From positions 1 through 13,778 of the forward strand of contig USLD01000016.1 in assembly GCA_900555495.1 (NCBI GenBank): a stretch of 13,778 nucleotides of DNA, in the 5' to 3' direction. The first letter of the stretch is position 1; the number at the start of each line of letters is the position of its first letter. The notes beneath the pieces are model-generated. The model searched no databases, was not told the origin of the DNA, and worked only from the letters and a program-made list of their open reading frames with translations. Source of the DNA: an uncultured Slackia sp. Its GTDB lineage: Bacteria > Actinomycetota > Coriobacteriia > Coriobacteriales > Eggerthellaceae. Below are positions 1 through 5,130 of the stretch, one piece after another. A program made the position numbers and the translations under genes.

Positions 1-1474
1 CCTCTTCCTCTACGACGATCTCCCCGACGCCGCTCTCCTCGGCGACGCGAACCAGCTCGCGAATCTGATTGATGTCCACGTAATCGTCCTCCTTGGTCTG
101 GCTGGACTCGCGTTCCAGCAGGAAATCAACTTGCTCGGTGGCGCGGTGCTTCGAAAGGAAGGTGCGCGCCTCGTTGGGGAACAGGGCGTACATGAGCACG
201 TCTTCTTCGGACGTGGCCAGATCGCCGATTTCTTCTTTGACCTGATCGTAGGTAGCGGTCGCCAGCGACGAGGGAGCCACGTCGGGCGGCAGGACCTCGG
301 CGTTGCCGACGACCTTCTTGTAGATTTCGGGAGAGATGGGGCCGGGCGCCTTGCCGTAGAAGCCGCACAGGTAATCCTTCATCTCCTTGGACACCACGCT
401 CCAGCGCGAGCCCGTGAGCACGTTGAACACGGCCTGGGTACCCACGATCTGGCTCATGGGGGTGACCAGCGGCGGATAGCCCACCTCGGCGCGCACGCGC
501 GGGATTTCGCGCATGACCTCGTCCAGGCGGTCGGTTGCGTTCTGGATTTCGAGCTGCGAGATGAGGTTGCTCATCATGCCGCCCGGAACCTGGTGCGAGT
601 ACACCTTCATGTGGGTGAGCGAAGACACGCCGCGCTTGTAGTGGCCGCGCTTGCGCACTTCCTCCCAGTAGTCGGCGATTTCGAACAGCAGGTCGAGGTC
701 GTAGCCGGTGTCGTAGCGGCTTTCCTGCAGGGCGGCGACGATCGTCTCGACCGCAGGATGGCTGTTGCCGAAGGAAAGCGGGGCGCTCGCGGTGTCCGCG
801 ATGGCGGCGCCGGCTTCGGCGGCCTTGATGATGTTCATGGGGGCCATGCCTCCGACATAGTGGCAGTGCACGTGCACCGGCAGGCCGATTTCGGCGTTGA
901 ACGCCTTCACCAGGCGCTCGGTGCGATACGGCGTGAGCATGCCCGCCATGTCCTTGATGGCGATGGAGTCGGCGCCGAGGTCTTTGAGCTTCTGGCCGTA
1001 TTCCAGATAGCCGTCGAGCGTGTGCACGGGCGACACGGTGTAGGAGATGGCGCCCTCGAACCAGCCGCCGCAGGCCTTGATGGCCTCGGCGTTGTCGACC
1101 ACGTTGCGGATATCGTTGAGCGCGTCGAACACGCGGAACACCTGGATGCCGTTTTTCTTCGCGCAGGCGATGAAGCGGTTCACGATATCTTTCGAGTAGT
1201 GCTTGTAGCCCACCAGGTTCTGGCCGCGCGAGAGCATGGCCAGATCGGTGTTGGGCATGTGGGCCTTGATCGAGCGCAGGCGCTCCCAGGGGTTCTCGTC
1301 CAAGAACCTCAGGCACGTGTCGAACGTCGCACCGCCCCAGGCCTCGACCGCCCAATAACCCACCTTGTCCATCTTGGGCAGAATGGGCAGCATGTCGCCG
1401 AGCTGCATGCGGGTGGCCCACAGGCTTTGCTGACCGTCGCGGATAGTGGTATCCATCAGTTGCAAACCTGGCAT
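1..1474 (-). CDS. oadA: OadA/PycB-type biotin-dependent carboxyltransferase, C-terminus beyond the window
   Basis: The protein is partial: 491 residues are visible and the frame is still open at base 1. It is the carboxyltransferase subunit of oxaloacetate decarboxylase or of two-subunit pyruvate carboxylase, which moves CO2 between carboxybiotin and pyruvate/oxaloacetate. Near the N-terminus is the family motif DTTIRDGQQS, whose first Asp (D8) should bind the catalytic metal. K174 in IKDMAG is the expected carbamylated lysine and H203/H205 in HVHCHY are the metal histidines, by analogy with transcarboxylase 5S. The carboxyltransferase and conserved carboxylase domains reach about residue 450. 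From about 465 the sequence resembles the N-terminus of AccB (VDINQIRELVRVAEESGVGE), so an AccB-like biotin carrier probably follows outside the window. The start at 1474 has GAGAGGTGA just upstream. The Na+-pump (OadA) and anaplerotic (PycB) roles cannot be separated here, because the biotin carboxylase and the beta/gamma pump subunits are not in view. Confidence 0.93.
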   Translation of the reverse strand, partial: MPGLQLMDTTIRDGQQSLWATRMQLGDMLPILPKMDKVGYWAVEAWGGATFDTCLRFLDENPWERLRSIKAHMPNTDLAMLSRGQNLVGYKHYSKDIVNRFIACAKKNGIQVFRVFDALNDIRNVVDNAEAIKACGGWFEGAISYTVSPVHTLDGYLEYGQKLKDLGADSIAIKDMAGMLTPYRTERLVKAFNAEIGLPVHVHCHYVGGMAPMNIIKAAEAGAAIADTASAPLSFGNSHPAVETIVAALQESRYDTGYDLDLLFEIADYWEEVRKRGHYKRGVSSLTHMKVYSHQVPGGMMSNLISQLEIQNATDRLDEVMREIPRVRAEVGYPPLVTPMSQIVGTQAVFNVLTGSRWSVVSKEMKDYLCGFYGKAPGPISPEIYKKVVGNAEVLPPDVAPSSLATATYDQVKEEIGDLATSEEDVLMYALFPNEARTFLSKHRATEQVDFLLERESSQTKEDDYVDINQIRELVRVAEESGVGEIVVEEE

Positions 1475-1534
1475 GCTTCACCTCTCCATCTTCGAAGCGC
1501 CTCTGTCGAAGCGCGTATGTCTTACCGTCTTTGC

Positions 1535-1540
1535 ATTATA
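1535..1540 (-). promoter_or_regulatory. Candidate -10 box (TATAAT) upstream of oadA/pycB
   Basis: Read on the minus strand, this is a perfect TATAAT in an otherwise GC-rich gap, about 60 bases upstream of the carboxyltransferase start codon. I find no good -35 hexamer at 16-18 bases, so it would need an activator or be a secondary promoter. The promoter at 1602-1630 has the better overall architecture. Confidence 0.35.
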
Positions 1541-1588
1541 GAGATACGAACCGGCGAACGCGCCGCCGTTTCGGTCAGGAGTCACTCT

Positions 1589-1609
1589 GATACACTAAAG
1601 CAGTGTATC
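1589..1609. promoter_or_regulatory. Palindromic operator-like site over the oadA/pycB promoter
   Basis: The arms GATACACT and AGTGTATC are perfectly complementary over 8 bp and are separated by AAAGC. On the minus strand the distal arm contains the -10 hexamer TACACT of the promoter listed at 1602-1630, and the rest covers the expected transcription start. That placement is typical of a repressor operator. No regulator gene is in the window, so the ligand and protein family are unknown. No T-run follows, so it is unlikely to be a terminator. Confidence 0.5.
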
Positions 1610-1630
1610 GTTCGCCCCATCCATTGTCGA
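1602..1630 (-). promoter_or_regulatory. Sigma70-type promoter for oadA/pycB
   Basis: Read on the minus strand, the -35 box is TCGACA (1630-1625, five of six matches to TTGACA), the spacer is exactly 17 bases and the -10 box is TACACT (1607-1602, four of six matches to TATAAT). Transcription would start near 1595, giving a leader of about 120 bases before the carboxyltransferase start at 1474. The -10 box and start lie inside the palindrome at 1589-1609. Confidence 0.5.
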
Positions 1631-1664
1631 GATGCCTTTCGGCATGCGGGGCCGCGAGGGGCAA

Positions 1665-1691
1665 GCGTTTCCCGATCGTTGCCGGAAACGC
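1665..1691 (-). terminator. Hairpin downstream of the ferredoxin-fusion gene, weak terminator
   Basis: An 8-bp perfect stem (GCGTTTCC pairing with GGAAACGC) has an 11-base loop and lies about 70 bases after the stop codon of the ferredoxin-fusion gene. On the minus strand it is followed only by TTGCCCC, so the U-tract is poor and termination efficiency is doubtful. A second, smaller GAAA-loop hairpin (ATGCC/GGCAT, 1632-1645) follows it. Confidence 0.3.
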
Positions 1692-1761
1692 CGCCCTTCC
1701 AGGAGAAGAGCCGACCGCGCAGCCAAGCCGGACCGCCGTCGGCCGAAGGCTCGCGATGCCG

Positions 1762-2391
1762 CTATTTCACGACGATGATGGCCTCCTGGAAGCACGCGGT
1801 GGCGCAGTTGCCGCAGCGCGTGCAGCGGTCCTGGTCGATCACGGCGGGCACCATGCTCACGTCGATGCAGCCCTCGGCGCATTTCGACACGCAGGCGCGA
1901 CAGCCGTCGCACTCGTCGGTGACGATATAGGAGCGTGCCTTCACGCCCGCATTCATGCGCTCTTCGCCGAAGCGCACGGGCATGCGACGCACCTGGCCGT
2001 CGCGGCGCTCGACCAGCTCGCCTGCGGCCTGGTACAGACGAAACGCGGCGATGTCTCGGCAGCCCAAGGCGCGCAAGACGGCGCCTGCGTCGGGCGCATC
2101 GGCGAAAGCCAAGACGGCCTCGATCGCAGCCTCTTCGATACGGCCTCGCAACGAGAGCGAAGCACCCTCGGCATCGAGAGCGCCCTCGACGCCCGTAAGC
2201 GCCATGGATTTGCGAGACGCAAGCAGCTTATAGCACTCGTCGCCGCGATCGACCAGCACATATACCCCGTCGCCGTCGGCGCCTGCCACCTCGACCGGGC
2301 AGGTCGCAGGCAAACCGGCGTCGTCCACCACGGCGGCGCAGGCCGCGCGCACGGCGGATGCGATGCGCGCAAGGTCGTCTATGTATTCCAT
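1762..2391 (-). CDS. Pyridoxamine-phosphate-oxidase-like domain fused to a 2[4Fe-4S] ferredoxin domain
   Basis: This 209-residue protein has two parts. Residues 1 to about 135 resemble the small split-barrel (PNPOx-like) fold that usually binds FMN or a related flavin; this is judged from the spacing of strands and the GDGVYVLVDRGDECYKLL segment, and is moderate in strength. Residues 155-209 are an unmistakable bacterial ferredoxin with two CxxCxxCxxxC motifs, C161/164/167/171 and C190/193/196/200, plus an extra C175. The likely role is a small soluble flavin/iron-sulfur electron-transfer protein; partner and substrate are unknown. The start at 2391 has GAAGGGAAGA upstream. An in-frame ATG at 2529 would add 46 arginine-rich residues encoded across hairpins and is less likely. 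The gene stands alone between efp and oadA, with gaps of 226 and 287 bases, so it is probably a separate transcription unit. No signal peptide or membrane segment is visible. Confidence 0.85.
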   Translation of the reverse strand: MEYIDDLARIASAVRAACAAVVDDAGLPATCPVEVAGADGDGVYVLVDRGDECYKLLASRKSMALTGVEGALDAEGASLSLRGRIEEAAIEAVLAFADAPDAGAVLRALGCRDIAAFRLYQAAGELVERRDGQVRRMPVRFGEERMNAGVKARSYIVTDECDGCRACVSKCAEGCIDVSMVPAVIDQDRCTRCGNCATACFQEAIIVVK

Positions 2392-2470
2392 ACGTCTTCC
2401 CTTCTCGAACATCCGCCGCGCATATCTTGCAGCAAGCGGCATGTTGGCCGCGCCCCGAACGGACGGCACT

Positions 2471-2486
2471 GCGGCTTCGAAGCCGC
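2471..2486. repeat. 16-base perfect palindrome upstream of the ferredoxin-fusion gene
   Basis: GCGGCTTCGAAGCCGC is self-complementary over its full length and lies 80 bases before the ferredoxin-fusion start codon. It could form a short hairpin in RNA or be a dimeric protein site. It is not followed by a T-run on either strand. Confidence 0.4.
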
Positions 2487-2504
2487 CTTCGTGCCGCGAA
2501 CGCA

Positions 2505-2532
2505 GCGATGCCCGCATGACAGCGGGCATCGC
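2505..2532 (-). terminator. Perfect 11-bp hairpin between efp and the ferredoxin-fusion gene
   Basis: The arms GCGATGCCCGC and GCGGGCATCGC pair without mismatch around a 6-base loop (2516-2521). The hairpin lies 86 bases past the efp stop and 114 bases before the next start. On the minus strand the following bases are TGCGTTCGCG, with no U-tract, so it may end transcription only weakly, act as a 3' stabiliser of efp mRNA, or be a site in the next gene's leader. Confidence 0.4.
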
Positions 2533-2617
2533 GATGATTCGAAACGCGGGAAACGCGCGCCGGCGGCGTTACGTTTCCTGATTCGTGTTCACAATGAAGC
2601 AGAGTCGCCGATCGTTA

Positions 2618-3178
2618 TTACACGCGCTTGACGAAACGGCCGTCGCGGGTGTCGATCTGCAGGACATCGCCCACGTTGACGAACATGGGGACCTTCACCT
2701 CGGCGCCGGTCTCGAGGGTGGCGGGCTTGGAGCCGCCCTGGACGGTGTCGCCCTTGAAGCCGGGGTCGGTCTCGGTGACCTCGAGCTCGACGAACATCTG
2801 GGGCTCGCAGCCGATCAGCTCGCCGTCGGCGTACTCGAGGGTGACGGGATCGTTCTCTTTAAGCCACTGAGCGGTGTCGCCCACGTGGTCGACGGGCAGG
2901 GAGAACTGCTCGTAGCTGTTGGGGTCCATGAAGTAGAAGTCGGAGCCGTCGTTGTAGAGATAGGTCATCTCGCGCTGCTCGAGGCGAACGGTATCGAACT
3001 TCACGCCCGCGTTCACGGTGTCGGAAAGCACGCGGCCGGTCTTGATGTCGCGCAGCTTCATGCGGACGAACGCGCCGCCCTTGCCGGGCTTGACGTGCTG
3101 GAACTCGATGATGGTGCACATCTTGTTGTTGTACATGATGCACATGCCGTTCTTGAAATCGGCGGTAGAGATTGCCAT
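2618..3178 (-). CDS. efp: Translation elongation factor P
   Basis: EF-P binds ribosomes stalled at consecutive prolines, between the P and E sites, and promotes peptide-bond formation. The 186-residue length is the family norm, with the KOW-like N-terminal domain (about 1-65), the middle OB domain (about 66-128) and the C-terminal OB domain ending in GRFVKRV. The functional loop reads VKPGKGGA, placing Lys33 at the tip where E. coli Lys34 is beta-lysylated. No EpmA, EpmB, EarP or YmfI homologue is in the window. The start is set by AAGGAG six bases before the ATG at 3178. A longer reading of the frame back to 3355 would add an arginine-rich tail absent from the family and is rejected. The gene follows pepP in the usual actinobacterial order, but a 220-base gap suggests its own promoter. 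Confidence 0.97.
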   Translation of the reverse strand: MAISTADFKNGMCIMYNNKMCTIIEFQHVKPGKGGAFVRMKLRDIKTGRVLSDTVNAGVKFDTVRLEQREMTYLYNDGSDFYFMDPNSYEQFSLPVDHVGDTAQWLKENDPVTLEYADGELIGCEPQMFVELEVTETDPGFKGDTVQGGSKPATLETGAEVKVPMFVNVGDVLQIDTRDGRFVKRV

Positions 3179-3329
3179 TGACCACTCCTTCTGTATGTTC
3201 GAACCCGCAGGTCCATTTCCTTCTATCGGGCGACAGGACCGACGTCGGCGCGCTGCGGCGAAGCGGCCCGCGCGCGTTGCCGCATGCCCGCCGCGCGAAA
3301 CGGCGCGCTGCCGCGGCATGGCCCTGTCT

Positions 3330-3357
3330 GCATGCGGAGGCGATACGCCCCGCATGC
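3330..3357. repeat. 12-bp inverted repeat in the pepP-efp gap
   Basis: The arms GCATGCGG(A)GGCG and CGCCCCGCATGC pair over 12 bp with one bulged A and a 3-base loop. It sits midway between the pepP stop and the efp start. No T-run follows on either strand, so it looks like a leader or 3' UTR structure rather than a classical terminator. A smaller perfect hairpin (GCGGCG/CGCCGC, 3367-3381) lies next to it. Confidence 0.45.
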
Positions 3358-3398
3358 GCGAATACGGCGGCGTTGCGCCGCACCCGGAAAAAATGCCG

Positions 3399-4499
3399 CT
3401 ATATTATAACCAGTTCATGGGTCGATTTTGTGAAAACCTCGAAACCGTCTTCGGTTATCACGCCGAAATCTTCCAAACGGCAGCCCAGGACGCCGCCCAG
3501 ATACACGCCGGGCTCCACGGTGACCACGTTGCCCGCCTCGAGCGGCGTCTGATTGCGCGGCGAAAGGTTGGGCAGCTCGTGGATATCGACCCCCACGCCA
3601 TGACCCAAGCCGTGGCCCATCTTTCTGGCGAAGCCTTCGCGCGCAAGCACCTGCTCGGCCAGCTCATGCGCCTGCGCGCCCGTGATGCCCGGACGCAGCA
3701 TGGCCTCGACCGCCTCGTTGGCGGCGCGCACGGCGGCGAACACCCGCCGCGCCTCGTCCGTGGCGCGGCCCATGCACACGGTGCGCGTCATATCGGAGCA
3801 GTAGCCGTTTTTGCGCGCGCCGAAATCGAGCACCACCATGTCGCCTTCTTCGAGGCGCTTGCCGCCCGGAATGCTGTGCGGCGCGACGCCGTTCGCCCCC
3901 GATGCCACGATCGATGAAAACGCCAGGTCCTCGGCGCCCATGCGGCGCATGGTCTCCTCCAGCTCGAGCTGCACCTCGCGCTCGGTCATGCCTATGCGCA
4001 TGAAGCCCGCGATATGCTCGAACGCGGCGTCGGTAATCGCCTGGGCGGCGCGCATGGCGTCGATTTCGGCGGTGTCTTTCACCGCTCGCAGGCGTCGCAC
4101 GAAATCGCCCGTCTCGCGCGGGGACTCGCCGGACGGGCCGCAGGCGCGGGCGGCGTCGAGCGCCGCCGTCAGCGAACGGTAAGCGGCAAGCGTCATGGAG
4201 TCCTCGATGGCGAGCGAACGGCAAACGGCGCGATCGGCAACCCAGGCCGCATGCGATCCGCCCGAAGCATCCACCTGCCACGGCGTGCCCTCGGCCGCAT
4301 TGCAGGCGGCCTGGGCGTAACGCGAGTCGGTGTGCATGGCCGCTTCATCGGCCGTCACGAACAGCGTATGGGCAGGCTCGTCGTCGAACACGCCGTCGAA
4401 GCCCGTAAGCCATTTCACATTGGACAGATCGGTGCAGAAAAACGATTCGATGCCCGAATCGTCCATGGCCGCACGCATGCGGCGCAGACGGTTTTCCAT
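3399..4499 (-). CDS. pepP: M24B metallopeptidase, Xaa-Pro aminopeptidase/dipeptidase type
   Basis: This 366-residue cytoplasmic peptidase is expected to remove N-terminal residues next to proline. Residues 1 to about 135 form the creatinase-like N-terminal domain and about 145-366 the pita-bread catalytic domain. All five dinuclear metal ligands are present: D225 and D236 (VVLDFGARKNGYCSDMTRT), H300 (GHGLGHGVG), E329 (TVEPG) and E343 (RLEDFG). The start at 4499 follows AAAGGAAG. Upstream in-frame ATGs would add about 24 residues in poor SD context. The gene sits directly before efp, as in many actinobacteria, a functional pairing around proline-containing peptides. It is separated from the upstream kinase gene by a terminator, so its promoter should lie in 4500-4550. 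Whether it acts as aminopeptidase P or prolidase cannot be told from sequence alone; pepQ is an equally usual name for this locus. Confidence 0.93.
   Translation of the reverse strand: MENRLRRMRAAMDDSGIESFFCTDLSNVKWLTGFDGVFDDEPAHTLFVTADEAAMHTDSRYAQAACNAAEGTPWQVDASGGSHAAWVADRAVCRSLAIEDSMTLAAYRSLTAALDAARACGPSGESPRETGDFVRRLRAVKDTAEIDAMRAAQAITDAAFEHIAGFMRIGMTEREVQLELEETMRRMGAEDLAFSSIVASGANGVAPHSIPGGKRLEEGDMVVLDFGARKNGYCSDMTRTVCMGRATDEARRVFAAVRAANEAVEAMLRPGITGAQAHELAEQVLAREGFARKMGHGLGHGVGVDIHELPNLSPRNQTPLEAGNVVTVEPGVYLGGVLGCRLEDFGVITEDGFEVFTKSTHELVII
3403..3408 (-). promoter_or_regulatory. Candidate -10 box (TATAAT) for efp
   Basis: Read on the minus strand, the sequence TGGTTATAAT overlaps the last codons of pepP and contains a perfect TATAAT. 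No convincing -35 lies 16-18 bases upstream; TTCACA is about 20 away. If used, it gives efp a leader of roughly 215 bases that includes the inverted repeats at 3330-3381. Confidence 0.35.
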
Positions 4500-4550
4500 A
4501 ACGCGCTTCCTTTCTCGGTTTATCAGGCATGCGACCCTGCGGGCGGCATG

Positions 4551-4584
4551 AAAAAGCCGCGCACGGCTCATGGCCGAGCGCGGC
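4551..4584 (-). terminator. Intrinsic terminator after the shikimate kinase gene
   Basis: The arms at 4573-4584 and 4556-4567 form a 12-position GC-rich stem with one mismatch around a 5-base loop, followed on the minus strand by TTTTT (4555-4551). It begins 14 bases after the kinase stop codon. This is the clearest rho-independent terminator in the window and separates the aro pair from pepP-efp. Confidence 0.85.
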
Positions 4585-4597
4585 GGACGACCCGCAT

Positions 4598-5125
4598 CTA
4601 GGGCCGATAGATTCCGGCCTTCTTCAAGACGGCGGTCACTTCGGCGGCCACTTCGGCCGTGCTTTTACCCTGCACGTCGATATGGGCGCGGGCCACTTCG
4701 TCGTAGAGCGGCTTGCGCTCGCACCACAGCTTGTCGGTGTCGCAGCCGTGCGCCAGAAGCGGGCGCGTCCTCAAGCTGCGCACGCGCGCCAGCGAGCCTT
4801 CCTTGGAAGACTCCAACAGCACGGCGAAACCCTGCTCGGCAATAAGCTTGCGGTTGCGAGGAAGGGCCACGATCCCTTCGCCGCACGAAACGACCGCAGG
4901 GCCCATGGCGCTGCACTCCGCGAGCGCGACCGCCTCAAGGCGCCGCAGGCCTTTTTCACCGCGCTGCTTGAAGAGCTGGTTGGCGTCCTTGCCGTGCTTG
5001 CGATGCAGGTAGGCGTCCACGTCGATCGAAGCGACGCCCAAATCGCGCGCGAGCCGGCGCGCGACGGTGGTCTTTCCCACCCCCATGAAGCCGACGAGGA
5101 AGACGTTTTCGGTCAGGACGGCCAT
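4598..5125 (-). CDS. aroK: Shikimate kinase family protein with an altered substrate loop
   Basis: The family phosphorylates shikimate at O3 using ATP, in chorismate synthesis. At 175 residues the length is normal. The P-loop is GFMGVGKT (12-19), the DxD pair is D35/D37, the shikimate arginine is R61 in GLRRLE, the lid arginine is R121 in TRPLL and the C-terminal substrate arginine is R137 in ERKPLY. The odd point is the loop that normally reads Gly-Gly-Gly and contacts shikimate: here it is G82-E83-G84. The glutamate side chain would enter the substrate pocket, so substrate or activity may have shifted. The start is ATG 5125, with its SD (GGTGAG, 5135-5130) overlapping the stop of the upstream chorismate-synthase-like gene, which implies translational coupling. 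A GTG at 5134 overlapping that stop by four bases is an alternative start. aroB and aroD, usual neighbours, are missing. Confidence 0.85.
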   Translation of the reverse strand: MAVLTENVFLVGFMGVGKTTVARRLARDLGVASIDVDAYLHRKHGKDANQLFKQRGEKGLRRLEAVALAECSAMGPAVVSCGEGIVALPRNRKLIAEQGFAVLLESSKEGSLARVRSLRTRPLLAHGCDTDKLWCERKPLYDEVARAHIDVQGKSTAEVAAEVTAVLKKAGIYRP

Positions 5126-5130
5126 GACGC

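Noticed and set aside
126..1481. A 451-codon minus-strand frame starting close to the carboxyltransferase start
   Set aside because: It is Arg/His/Gly-rich sequence in the wrong frame. The frame one base over gives the full OadA/PycB sequence, open to base 1.
131..1930. A 599-codon open frame on the plus strand, antisense to the carboxyltransferase and the ferredoxin gene
   Set aside because: It is low-complexity mirror sequence spanning two clear minus-strand genes and the promoter between them.
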